DNA of 64,000 nt from JAEUIE01 sp047602475 (GCA_047602475.1 JASGHE010000006.1:744001-808000), one strand, 5' to 3'. Shown: positions 26,072 to 34,767, counted from the stretch's first letter. Numbers and translations are program-made. The notes: generated by a model not told the origin, from the sequence alone.

Positions 26072-27121
26072 CTAACCTCGCTTAAGCAGGAAGGTAACAG
26101 GCAGATCGAACCATCTGCCACCAGTGGATACTCTTAAGACTGTAGCGTGTCGTTTATCCTTAGTCAGGGCTGAAACCCTGGACAACACAGGAAAAAAATG
26201 CATGCGATACTGCCCCTTCTCGACAGCAATTCTACACGCAATCAGTCCATCAGGATCAGTAAATTGAACATCGTCAATATGAGGCTGGTTTTCTCGTGAA
26301 GAGTCCTTAAATTCGCAGGTATAGGTTTTCTGATCATCTCTATAGGCTACGACAAATATGTCTTTGGTTAGACAAATCAACGGGGCAACCTTTCCAGAAA
26401 GTGGCACCTTGGTCGGGCTGGAGTTATCCGAAAAATATAGGACAATGTCATTTTCAATGCTGCAGGCTTCCGCAAAAGCACACTCAATTGAAATCGTAGT
26501 TTCCATGGCACCCGAGTCTGGATTGCGCTTACTAGAAGACTTTGAAAGTCGAATACCACCATTTTCCTTTGACAGACTACAAGCGGTTATTGATCTTTCG
26601 ATTGCGAAGAAATCCTCTACAAGTAGATCGACCGTCTTGTTTTCGCCTATCGATAAGTTGCCTAAATTTACAGGGTCGGGAGTAAGTCGAATACCTCCGT
26701 TCACTTTCTCAACTACCAAAGCAAGTTTATGCTGATGCTGGCGGCCACCAGCAGTATAGTCGATCATAACATGGTGATCTGCGGTTGTTCCTGGAACACC
26801 ATTTATCCTGTGATTAATGTAAATGGTGTTTTTTGAGTGCTTATCGATCATGATTCGATCGACTTTGATGAATGAGCTGTTTGCTTTGATTTCAAAGTAG
26901 TTGCAAACGCAACTGCTCAGCAATTTCTCGATATAGAAATCCTCAGAACTATTATTAATGACCTCGACTGGCACGCGAAGACGCTTTCCGATTTCAGCCG
27001 ATTCAATCGTAATGACATCAGGCAGCGAAATATCTGGTAAGAGATAGACATTGATACATACAATGATGATCACTGTCGCAAGTAAGACAACAAATAGTAC
27101 TTTCATAATATTAAATGACAT
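26072..27121 (-). CDS. DUF1573-like membrane-anchored protein
   Basis: 349 residues. An N-terminal anchor (IMKVLFVVLLATVIIIVCINVYL) is followed by an extracytoplasmic beta-sandwich protein. RVPVEVINNSSEDFYIEKLL-SSCVC, an Ig-like strand with the S-C-x-C motif, and GNLSIGENKTVDL / IVLYFSDNSSPTKVPLSG are typical of the DUF1573 (ASPM/SPD-2/Hydin-like) family, here probably in two copies. The ATG at 27121 has AGGAG 8 nt upstream and overlaps the previous gene's end by 11 nt, indicating coupling. The function of such proteins beside DUF1559 is unknown. Confidence 0.75.
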   Translation of the reverse strand: MSFNIMKVLFVVLLATVIIIVCINVYLLPDISLPDVITIESAEIGKRLRVPVEVINNSSEDFYIEKLLSSCVCNYFEIKANSSFIKVDRIMIDKHSKNTIYINHRINGVPGTTADHHVMIDYTAGGRQHQHKLALVVEKVNGGIRLTPDPVNLGNLSIGENKTVDLLVEDFFAIERSITACSLSKENGGIRLSKSSSKRNPDSGAMETTISIECAFAEACSIENDIVLYFSDNSSPTKVPLSGKVAPLICLTKDIFVVAYRDDQKTYTCEFKDSSRENQPHIDDVQFTDPDGLIACRIAVEKGQYRMHFFPVLSRVSALTKDKRHATVLRVSTGGRWFDLPVTFLLKRG

Positions 27122-28133
27122 GGCGTACTCTCCTGTAAATCAACAATGATAAGTAGGTAATAAGGCAGAGGCCTATGCACAATGACACAAGCATGATAAC
27201 GACTGTCACTGAACTGCTAAAGAACTGACGTACTTCTTTGGCATCATCTGTTGCGTTGCCTCGATGAGCACTTCCCACAGTAATTACAGAACCACTTGAT
27301 GTTCTACACGGTCGTAAATACTTTCCATATGTGTCAACATAATAGCATTGAGCTTTAACAAGGTCTGATAACCTAGTGTTATTTTGAAATGTTGGCTTAA
27401 GTAGTTCAGCATTCTTTGGTTTATTGATATATGAAATTGATAGTTTGACATTAGTAGATTTTGATTTTACATCTTTTACATAATCGGCTACGGTTATGGA
27501 AATTGGTACGAAAATATCTTTTTCAATTTCCAAGGCATCGACAACTTTTCTTTCTGTGCGGCGTGTACCAGAAAGATTGCTAATTGAACATGCTGTGATC
27601 ATGTAGTTCTTGATAGGATCGATAGTGAATGAAAGCTTCGATTTACTGGTAGTAGCTGTCAACGTGTACACGCCTTGATTATAAGTTGCTTGAAGCTGGT
27701 GATTGCCAATAAAATCCTTGAGATCTTGGCAGCCTCCCTTGTCGTTATAAAAGCTATGCATTAGAGCAACTCTTACGTTTAGCGGAGTTGCAAGTTCATA
27801 GACATCCTTCCGTGTATCGGCTGAGCCTTGATAATCTCCATCTGTAATGTAGTCATTAGCCCTATAGTACATGCTGCTACTTAGCCATACTCTATAAGTA
27901 CTTCCATTGGCAGATATGACTTTGCAATACTTTTCAGATGTATAGTCATAGTAATCGACAGTAGTTGCCTGGGTTGCGGCACTTGTACTATCTGCTGAAG
28001 CAGCATGGCATTTTATCGAAAATACACTATCAACATATTGCTTGTTTAACTTAATGAGATCGCTTGCACTTAGATCGTCGCCTATACTAGATGCATTGTT
28101 ACAAAGTAAAAGTAGATTTACTATAATGGACAT
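27111..28133 (-). CDS. Secreted protein with C-terminal membrane anchor, unknown family
   Basis: 340 residues. A short hydrophobic N-terminus (MSIIVNLLLLCNNASS) acts as signal peptide. The soluble domain (FSIKCHAASADS, YYDYTSEKYCKVIS, TYRVWLSSSMYYRAND, KSKLSFTIDPIKNYMITACS) has the strand pattern of LolA/outer-membrane-lipoprotein-sorting-like proteins. The C-terminus is a strong helix (SVTVVIMLVSLCIGLCLITYLSLLIY) followed by RRVRHVI. An AAGGAG site precedes the ATG. Composition is AT-rich. Translationally coupled to the DUF1573-like gene. The function is not recognised; the LolA-like idea is only an impression. Confidence 0.72.
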   Translation of the reverse strand: MSIIVNLLLLCNNASSIGDDLSASDLIKLNKQYVDSVFSIKCHAASADSTSAATQATTVDYYDYTSEKYCKVISANGSTYRVWLSSSMYYRANDYITDGDYQGSADTRKDVYELATPLNVRVALMHSFYNDKGGCQDLKDFIGNHQLQATYNQGVYTLTATTSKSKLSFTIDPIKNYMITACSISNLSGTRRTERKVVDALEIEKDIFVPISITVADYVKDVKSKSTNVKLSISYINKPKNAELLKPTFQNNTRLSDLVKAQCYYVDTYGKYLRPCRTSSGSVITVGSAHRGNATDDAKEVRQFFSSSVTVVIMLVSLCIGLCLITYLSLLIYRRVRHVI

Positions 28134-28212
28134 CAGGAATTTCTCCTTAGTAAAAACTGCTAAGGTGAGTGCTAGAATTACTCACCCTAGCTTCGCTAAG
28201 ACATTATTGATC

Positions 28213-28578
28213 CTAGGGATAAGGGGCGTCGCTGCATGAGTCTTTCTTCTGTGAGCAGTCATACGAATTTCCGTTATAAACATACCTACCAAAACACCAT
28301 TTTGATGGCCCAGTACTAGGGTTGCATTGCCTATTGCTTGCAGGGCCCTCACATTCATACCAGTAGCCCTCAAAAAAATGGCATTCCACTTCTAGCTCTT
28401 CGTCGTCAAATCCGGTAATCGTGATCAAAAAACTTCCTGGAGTACAGTTTACTTGATGTGAGCATTGCTGATAGGCAATCCACGCGGAATAAAGTGGCTT
28501 TCAATAAGCCAGCAATAACCCTAGGATAAGGCACGAGGTTAAAACAAGCACTGCCCGATTCTTCTTTAAACTCAGCAT
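28213..28578 (-). pseudogene. Cys-rich small secreted protein, in-frame TGA after the signal anchor
   Basis: The ATG at 28578 has a perfect AAGGAGG site 6 nt upstream. It opens with a signal-anchor-like sequence (MLSLKKNRAVLVLTSCLILG), which stops at TGA 28503-28501 (codon 26). The same frame then continues open for 95 codons (starting KPLYSAWIAYQQCSHQV) to a stop at 28213. That downstream part has eight Cys, including ECHFFEGYWYECEG and WCFGRYVYNGNSYDCSQ. A TGG-to-TGA change would explain it. As read, only the 25-residue peptide or an internally started 71-residue product (TTG at 28428) could be made. It is the first gene of the island. Confidence 0.6.
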
Positions 28579-28709
28579 GGTCTGCCTCCTTATTTCTTGT
28601 TAGCGCCGAGGTTGTCAGAGTTCTCCAAAGCCTTTTTGCCTTGCTGATTGAGCTTCAGAATAAGCCTGATCAACGGTAGCTACTGTCAAGGTGACAAGCT
28701 GCGAAACTC

Positions 28710-28740
28710 AATCTAGCTTCCCCCCCCCCTCAATTGTCAA
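28710..28740 (-). promoter_or_regulatory. Promoter-like sequence with a G10 spacer tract
   Basis: On the minus strand a perfect TTGACA (28740-28735) is followed, after 19 nt containing a run of ten G (28729-28720), by TAGATT (28715-28710). The island genes start at 28578. The spacing is 2 nt longer than the sigma-70 optimum, so the tract length could tune promoter strength. Assignment is by pattern only. Confidence 0.35.
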
Positions 28741-28808
28741 ATATATTTATCTGTTTTTATCTCATTTTACTCTCACGCACGAATTCCAGTCTCTCGACGT
28801 GTGTTTAA

Positions 28809-28909
28809 CCCTACTCCAACGGCAACCAATCCTGCGTATCCATCCGCGCATGCGGCGACGAAATCAACGACGACTTGTTCTGTTCGTATTCATCCTTGCA
28901 GTGCTGGAA
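28809..28909. repeat. Right direct repeat of island (3' end of kinase-tubulin gene)
   Basis: This copy is part of the intact kinase-tubulin coding sequence (its last codons and stop at 28811). It matches 25010-25110 with one mismatch. Together the two bracket about 3.7 kb of AT-richer sequence. Confidence 0.95.
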
Positions 28910-31900
28910 CACCTGTTGCAAATCAGCCAGCGTCAGGCTCCCTTGTTCCCGGCAGATGAAGATGTCGGTCACCACGCTGATCGGCAGGACTTTCAGGTTG
29001 TTGACTTCGGTCACCGCCAGGTTTGTGAACTCCTTGCCTGCTTCGGTCGAGGGAACGAGCAGGAAGTCGCTCTCCTCTTCGACAGCCGCCTTGGAAGCGA
29101 TGCTCGGCGTGGCCATGTGATGAAACACCTTGGTCTGAGCCCCCAGATCGACGCCCAGCGTCTTGGCCGTCGAGAGCTCAGCCTGGCAGACGTCAGTCAC
29201 TTCCAGATGCTTATCGAGATAGGCAGCGGTGCCCTGGAGCAACGGGCCGTTGAGCGCCCGGGCCAGATCGCTGTTGTTCATGCAGAGGTTGAATAAGCCG
29301 CCCATCGGCTTCATCACTTTTTCCTGTAGATACAGATCCAGCTCGCTCCAGGCCGTATCGGGCACCGTCGCCAGGAACTTGGTCGCTGCCTGCTCCAGAT
29401 CGGTCTGGCCTTCGGGCAGCACGATGCGGGAGGCGAGCACCATGGCGGCATCACGCAACACCTGGCTGCTCGACATCTGCGAGGAGGAATAGTTCGTCGG
29501 AGCGCCGCCCAGCGATTCCATGTTCGCGCTGGTCAGGTCCTGCTCGGAGGAGGCGGTCATCAGCGAATGTTCCAGATGCTTCAAGCGCTGGCCGCAGAAC
29601 TTCAGGTCGCGCTGCAGTTCACCGATGCGCCCCGTCAGCGTGCGGTAGACCGTTTCAATTGATCGATAGGTATACTCGGCCAATCGATCACGGCAGAACT
29701 GGGTGACAGCATCGAGGAACTGACTGGTCAGCTTCTGCATCCGCTTGGCGGGAAAGAAGCTGAAGCCCTTGGCGCCGGCCAGGGTCGCTTCCAGAGCGGC
29801 GCTCACCCGCTTGTGGCTGGCTTGCGCGGTGGCCCGCTGACGTTCCACCTTCTGCTGTTGCAGCTCTACTACTTTCTGAAGCTTCTCGGTGAGCTGCTCG
29901 TAGGCGGCATAGGCGATGGCCATGCGGTCGCCGGGCGTATTGAAGAGCCGCCGGGCAGGGCGGTTCAGGATGGTCATGTATTCATTGGCTACCTTGTCAG
30001 CGCTGTCCAGATACATGCGGTCGAGCTTGCTCCGCTGCCAATCAGTGTTCTGCGCGGTCGAGGCTGCCCCGGCCCATTCCTTCATGCGCAGCAGGGCATC
30101 GCGGCACCAGTTGCCCGGCTCCGCTCGCGCGAACGAGGTGTCTACCTGGTTGGCCAATTGAGCGATGAAGGCTTCAATCATCTGCGACGGCGTTCCCTCG
30201 CCGCCCGCCTCCATGGCCACCTGCTCAATCCGCAGGGCGATGGCGTCGGGCTGCCAGTTCGGCTCTTCCAGGAGCGCGACACATTCCTTCTCCACTTCGG
30301 TACGGCGGTGCGTCGGTTCATCGTGCAGCCAAAGGCGAATCAAGCGTTGGGCCGCCTGGCGGGAAGCGATGCGGAGCATCAGCCCGCGCGGATACCAGAC
30401 GTTGTAGGTGCCGAAGCTGCGGTAGACCGAACCGATCTTGCCGTACTGCTGCTGCCGAGATGGGGTAAGCAACCGGCCCAGCGGCGTGGCCAGATCATTG
30501 AACACGTAGGTGGCCATCCGGCTGGCGACTTCCCGCATCGTGCCGTGGCTGCGACGACCGACACGGGAGAGGTACACGCTCTGGAACGGCGAACCGGCAT
30601 CTTCCAATGGCTGCATGCCGGGCCGATACTTCGCCACGAACTGGGCATCAGGATGGCTGTAGTGATTCACTTCGGTGAGCGTGGCGTAGATGTTGGCTTT
30701 CTCGTGGGATGGCGTGGTCAGATCGCCTGGTGCTCCGCAGAAGAGGTAGCCTAGAATCTCCTGCTCGGTGATGCCCTGTTCCTGAAGCAGCCGGCGGGCG
30801 GTATAGGCCATGTCGATGAGCATGCCGCCTCCGGTCCCGCCGCCCGCCGCGGCGAAGATCAGCACCTGGGGCGTTTCGATGCCCGGCTCCAGACCCGTTT
30901 GCGTGGCCGATTGTTCCAGCCCGTCAATATCGAGCAGCCCCTGAATGTCCCGCTTCAGCTTGGCTGCGATGCGGAGGTGATTCTCGGTGAGGGCCAGCCG
31001 GCCCAGGCTGCGGACGCCGCTGACCGCCAGCGACCGGGGGATGCTGTAGAGCCGTTCAGTCGGCAGCCATTCCGAAATCAGCTCCAGCGACTGGCGATGC
31101 TTGCGATACCCCGCCACGCCCATCAGCGGAGCGTGATAGATTTCCTGAGGCTGAAACGCCTGTTCGGGCGGGCCGTTGAGCGCTTCATTGACCGACTTGG
31201 CGTCTGAATCGATGTAGATGTACTTCCAGCAGGGCACCCGGTCGAGCCCGCCGAAGCGATCAATGATGCGGTAGCGAATGGCCTGTAGCACTTCGCGGCC
31301 AAACTCTCCCAGGCCGATCAGGTAGGTGGGTCGCAGCGGACCGGGCCGCGAGGGGCGAGCGCCGGGCGTCGAACGGACCGCCTTCACCAGCCGCGAATTG
31401 CCCGAAGGCTCCTCGTCGCCCGGTTCGATGAACAGGTCTTCCATCGTGGCCCAGGTGCGCGCTCCGGGAGTAGCCCGCACCAGCGCGCCGATGAAATCGA
31501 GGCACGTCGGGAACCGCTGTTCCGGATCTTTCGAGAGGGCACGGGCGATCACAGCGCGGTCGCTGCTTGGCAACGCCTTCAATTCAGGCTCCTGCATGCA
31601 GTGTTGCTGCATCAGTTGCCGGGCGCTCTTCCCGGTGAACGGCAGGCTCCCCGTCAGCAGTTCCTGAAACACGATCGCCAGCGAATACTGGTCGCTGTTG
31701 ATGCTGAGATTGCCCTGAAAGGTTTCGGGCGAAGCGTAGGCCGGGGTGATGCCGCCCAGCAGACCACTGTTGGTGGTGTTGCCTCGTCCTTCGAGCGCCT
31801 TCACCAGGCCGAAGTCCGCTACCTTCACCCGGTTGCTCACGAGGAACAAGTTGCTCGGCTTGATGTCGAGGTGTTGCAGGTGATATTTACTGTGAATGAG

Positions 31901-32299
31901 GTCGAGCGCTTCAGCGGCGTCACGCAGGTAGGAGAGCAGTTCCTGCCGGGGGATGCCTACCTTGCCGGTCGCGCGGTACTCGTTGAGCAGGTTGCGCAGG
32001 TCCTTGTCGGCCAGCTCCATGACGATGACCAGCTCGCCATCGATCTGCTCGACCCGTTCGACGTTGACGAGAAACGGGTGCCGAATGTTCTTGACTTGCT
32101 CGAGGGCGGCCAGTTCCTGCTCGGCGCGGATCGCTTCGTTCTCGGTGCCCTGGAGATTGCCGAAGACGAACTTGATGGCTTTGTAGATGCCGCCGGGGAC
32201 ATCGCACTTCCACACTTCACCAAAGCCGCCACTGCCCAGCGGCTCGATGAGTCGATAACCGGGGATAGGCTCGGCATGGGGTTCTTTGACGAGCGACAT
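28811..32299 (-). CDS. Ser/Thr protein kinase fused to a tubulin/FtsZ-like GTPase domain
   Basis: 1162 residues. The Hanks-type kinase domain at about 14-275 has all catalytic elements: LGSGGFGEVW loop, Lys43 in YKAIKFV, HLDIKPSN (Asp145, Lys147, Asn150), DFG at 162-164, ASPE. After a basic Pro/Arg linker (about 295-325) a second nucleotide-binding domain begins with PTYLIGLGEFGREVL. It carries the tubulin signature FAAAGGGTGGGMLIDMAYTA at 483-502, as in Tubulin_2-type proteins. The remaining 650 or so residues are helical, with a Gln/Glu/Lys coiled-coil segment around KLQKVVELQQQKVERQ. No membrane helix. A cytoplasmic kinase regulating or regulated by polymerisation is the natural inference. 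The 3' end is duplicated at 25010. Confidence 0.88.
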   Translation of the reverse strand: MSLVKEPHAEPIPGYRLIEPLGSGGFGEVWKCDVPGGIYKAIKFVFGNLQGTENEAIRAEQELAALEQVKNIRHPFLVNVERVEQIDGELVIVMELADKDLRNLLNEYRATGKVGIPRQELLSYLRDAAEALDLIHSKYHLQHLDIKPSNLFLVSNRVKVADFGLVKALEGRGNTTNSGLLGGITPAYASPETFQGNLSINSDQYSLAIVFQELLTGSLPFTGKSARQLMQQHCMQEPELKALPSSDRAVIARALSKDPEQRFPTCLDFIGALVRATPGARTWATMEDLFIEPGDEEPSGNSRLVKAVRSTPGARPSRPGPLRPTYLIGLGEFGREVLQAIRYRIIDRFGGLDRVPCWKYIYIDSDAKSVNEALNGPPEQAFQPQEIYHAPLMGVAGYRKHRQSLELISEWLPTERLYSIPRSLAVSGVRSLGRLALTENHLRIAAKLKRDIQGLLDIDGLEQSATQTGLEPGIETPQVLIFAAAGGGTGGGMLIDMAYTARRLLQEQGITEQEILGYLFCGAPGDLTTPSHEKANIYATLTEVNHYSHPDAQFVAKYRPGMQPLEDAGSPFQSVYLSRVGRRSHGTMREVASRMATYVFNDLATPLGRLLTPSRQQQYGKIGSVYRSFGTYNVWYPRGLMLRIASRQAAQRLIRLWLHDEPTHRRTEVEKECVALLEEPNWQPDAIALRIEQVAMEAGGEGTPSQMIEAFIAQLANQVDTSFARAEPGNWCRDALLRMKEWAGAASTAQNTDWQRSKLDRMYLDSADKVANEYMTILNRPARRLFNTPGDRMAIAYAAYEQLTEKLQKVVELQQQKVERQRATAQASHKRVSAALEATLAGAKGFSFFPAKRMQKLTSQFLDAVTQFCRDRLAEYTYRSIETVYRTLTGRIGELQRDLKFCGQRLKHLEHSLMTASSEQDLTSANMESLGGAPTNYSSSQMSSSQVLRDAAMVLASRIVLPEGQTDLEQAATKFLATVPDTAWSELDLYLQEKVMKPMGGLFNLCMNNSDLARALNGPLLQGTAAYLDKHLEVTDVCQAELSTAKTLGVDLGAQTKVFHHMATPSIASKAAVEEESDFLLVPSTEAGKEFTNLAVTEVNNLKVLPISVVTDIFICREQGSLTLADLQQVFQHCKDEYEQNKSSLISSPHARMDTQDWLPLE

Positions 32300-32457
32300 A
32301 CCAATACCATGGGCGAAGCAGACCGGAACCGTGGGCGATGCGAGTTATGTCTTTTTGCGCACTGTGCTTTAGAGTAGTTTATGTTCAGGGCCTTGTCCAA
32401 TGCCAACGTGTGTGAGAATGAAGAAGGGGTTCGGATTGTAGGGGTGCGCAAGCACCC

Positions 32458-32597
32458 CTCGTTCCCAGGCTCCGCCTGGGAACGCACTGCAATCGAGGCT
32501 CCGCCTCGCTACGAGAGCATGAAACAGTAGCCAATGCTTGAAGACGTGAGGCAGAGCCTCACTCGCAGTGCGTTCCCAAGCGGAGCTTGGGAACGAG
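32458..32597. repeat. Palindromic intergenic repeat family B, copy 6
   Basis: CTCGTTCCCAGGCTCCGCCTGGGAACG ... AGCGGAGCTTGGGAACGAG. It sits in the divergent region between the kinase-tubulin gene and the DUF6790-like gene. Confidence 0.9.
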
Positions 32598-32617
32598 AAA
32601 GGATTGTAGGGGCTTGA

Positions 32618-32707
32618 TGCGAGCGGGGGGCGTCAGCCCCCTGAGTAAGACAGGCATACTTCTCAGAGCGCCTCTCCTCCTCAGGGGGCTGACGCCCCCC
32701 GCTCGCA
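32618..32707. repeat. Foldback repeat family F, copy 1
   Basis: Perfect inverted arms TGCGAGCGGGGGGCGTCAGC and its complement, CCCCCTGA / TCAGGGGG inside, spaced by about 35 bp. Other copies: 40181 (half), 41871-41993, and 44178 (half, used as ApbE C-terminus). Confidence 0.9.
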
Positions 32708-32760
32708 TCGCCCGTGTCGTAGGATAAGCTCTGCATGCACTAACTCAATCCGGAAACGTC

Positions 32761-33225
32761 ATGTACTTCTTCATCGTCGCCGCCCTGATGGTTGCCCTGC
32801 CGTTCGCCAGCATCCTCCTCGACATGGTGTTGCCTAGTCAACCCGCGCCCTTCATGATGCTCCTGGGCAAGTGGTATGTCACCTGGGCTGTCGGCGTCCG
32901 GCTTGGTCTGGCCGACATCAGGCAGATCCTTCAGCCCCGCTATACAGCTGAAACTCTGCTCGGCATCAAAGACCCCGCAGCCCATCTTGTCGTCCGTGAA
33001 CTCGGCTTCGCCAACTTCTCGTTCGGCGTACTGGGTATGGTCAGCCTCTTCGTTCCCGCCTGGACCATCCCCGCCGCTATCGTCGGTAGTCTCTTCTATG
33101 GCCTCGCCGGCATCAACCACACGCTTCAGCCTCATCGCAACAAGCTGGAGAACGTCGCCATGCTCAGCGACCTCTTCGCCGCCCTCGTACTCGCCATCTA
33201 CTGGATCTGGGCAATTGGTCGATGA
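32761..33225 (+). CDS. DUF6790-like small integral membrane protein
   Basis: 154 residues with four hydrophobic helices: FFIVAALMVALPFASILLDM; the WAVGVRLGLAD region; FANFSFGVLGMVSLFVPAW; AAIVGSLFYGLAGINH; and a final LFAALVLAIYWIWAIG. The RELGFANFSFG and YGLAGINH elements are those of the DUF6790 family, whose function is unknown. The ATG at 32761 directly follows repeats B and F. Stand-alone gene. Confidence 0.7.
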   Translation: MYFFIVAALMVALPFASILLDMVLPSQPAPFMMLLGKWYVTWAVGVRLGLADIRQILQPRYTAETLLGIKDPAAHLVVRELGFANFSFGVLGMVSLFVPAWTIPAAIVGSLFYGLAGINHTLQPHRNKLENVAMLSDLFAALVLAIYWIWAIGR

Positions 33226-33290
33226 AGATGAACGGACGATATCTGGTTCCCCTCTCCCTCCCGGGGAGTGGGGAACCAGACCTCAGGTTG

Positions 33291-33587
33291 GTAGTCCTCA
33301 CGCTCCGTCGTGAGGACAGCGGCGACAAAACACCATCACCAGGAAGAAAATATTGCAGGTGCCAGGAACAGGCACCCGTATCACACGAAGACCGTGCCAC
33401 ACTCCGATCTGTACTCACATCGGGGTGTGGTTGCGATAAACTATGTCGTGTCTCCATGAATCCCTCAATGTGTTACGACGAGCAATGGAGGCACCCCCGA
33501 CGGAGTACCGTCGGAGTGTGGCACGGATTTCGAGTGGCGATACGTTCACGTCCCCGAACGTCATCACGACGGAGCGTGATGACTACT
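33291..33587 (+). repeat. REP-type composite repeat family E, copy 3
   Basis: GTGCCACACTCCG/CGGAGTGTGGCAC arms with GTACTC and GGAGTACC tips end in GTCATCACGACGGAGCGTGATGACTAC, so the GTAG hairpin is again nearest the downstream gene (galE). A GTAG-headed GTAGTCCTCACG hairpin starts the element. With copy D4 it fills gap 33226-33766. Confidence 0.87.
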
Positions 33588-33642
33588 AACCGGAGCAATA
33601 CAATGACCAGGCTCCGATGAACCTCTCGAAGCACAAAGTACA

Positions 33643-33741
33643 TGTGGCAGGGGTCAACGGTACTCCGTTGCCCCCTGCGAACGGACGAAAACGATTGCAC
33701 CTCGCGCAGGGGGCAGTTGAGTACAACTGACCCCTGCCACG
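33643..33741 (+). repeat. Double-hairpin leader repeat family D, copy 4
   Basis: Read toward galE: hairpin 1 tip CAACGG-TACT-CCGTTG, hairpin 2 tip CAGTTG-AGTA-CAACTG. It ends 25 bp before the galE ATG. Same orientation to its gene as copies 1-3. Confidence 0.9.
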
Positions 33742-33766
33742 CAACACCCATCCCCCGGAGTCCCCC

Positions 33767-34746
33767 ATGCGAATCCTCGTCACCGGCGGAGCAGGGTACA
33801 TTGGCAGCCATGCCGTCAGGCTCTTCCTCGAACAGGGCCACGAGGTCTGGGTCTACGACAATCTCTCCTTCGGCCATCGGGAATCGGTGCCTGCCGAGCG
33901 GCTGATCGTCGCTGATCTCGCCGAGCGGGAACGGCTCTCCTCGGTGCTGCGCGAGAAGCAGATCGAAGCGGTTGTCCACTTCGCTGCCTTCGCTTACGTC
34001 GGCGAATCGGTCGAGCAGCCTTTCAAATACTATCGCAACAACGTCGCCAACACGCTCATCCTTCTGGAAGCGATGCAGGCCACCGGTGTGAGCAAGATCG
34101 TCTTCTCCAGCACCTGTGCCACCTATGGCGTGCCGGAAAAGGTTCCCATCACCGAAGCCACGCCCCAGCAGCCGATCAATCCTTATGGGCGAACGAAACT
34201 GATCGTCGAAGGGATGCTCTCCGATGCTGCTCGTGCTCATGGCCTGAGTTATGCCGCCCTCCGCTACTTCAACGCAGCAGGCGCCACCCCAGCGGCGAGA
34301 TCGGCGAAGACCACACCCCCGAATCGCACCTCATCCCGCTGATTCTGCAAACCATCATGGGCCAGCGGGAAGCCATCCACGTCTTCGGCACCGATTACCC
34401 CACCCCCGATGGCACCTGCATCCGCGATTACATTCACGTGATGGACCTGGCCGATGCTCACCTCCGCGCCCTCGAACGCCTGCAACCCGGCATGGGCCTG
34501 CAACTCAACCTCGGTACCGGCCGTGGCTACAGTGTCCGCGAAGTGATCGATGTCTGCACCGAAGTCACGGGCTGCCCGGTCAACGTCATCGAAGGCCCGC
34601 GCCGTCCCGGCGACCCCCCTCAACTCGTCGCCGCCGCCACGAAAGCAAAAGAAGTCCTTGGCTGGGTGCCTGACTACACCGATCTGAACGACATCGTCGA
34701 AACCGCCTGGCGCTGGCACCGCAGCCACCCGAAGGGGTATGCGTAA
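33767..34746 (+). pseudogene. galE: UDP-glucose 4-epimerase, single-base frameshift
   Basis: About 326 residues when read through one missing base. The enzyme interconverts UDP-glucose and UDP-galactose using bound NAD. VTGGAGYIGSHAVRL (Rossmann glycine motif), the FSSTCATYG Ser region and the YGRTK catalytic Tyr/Lys are intact. At about 34282 the frame breaks after RYFNAAGA. Adding one base restores PSGEIGEDHTPESHLIPL and the rest (FGTDYPTPDGTCIRDYIHV, the LNLGTGRGYSVREV motif) to TAA at 34744-34746. Both halves are perfect family matches, so sequence error is likely. A family-D leader precedes it. Confidence 0.87.
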
Positions 34747-34767
34747 CTTCAACTCGTACCCGGTCTG

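Noticed and set aside
28501..28503. Selenocysteine recoding of the in-frame TGA in the Cys-rich gene
   Set aside because: No SECIS-like hairpin stands out just after the TGA and the expected residue in context (LLAY-KPLYSAW) is not a redox site; mutation or sequence error is simpler.
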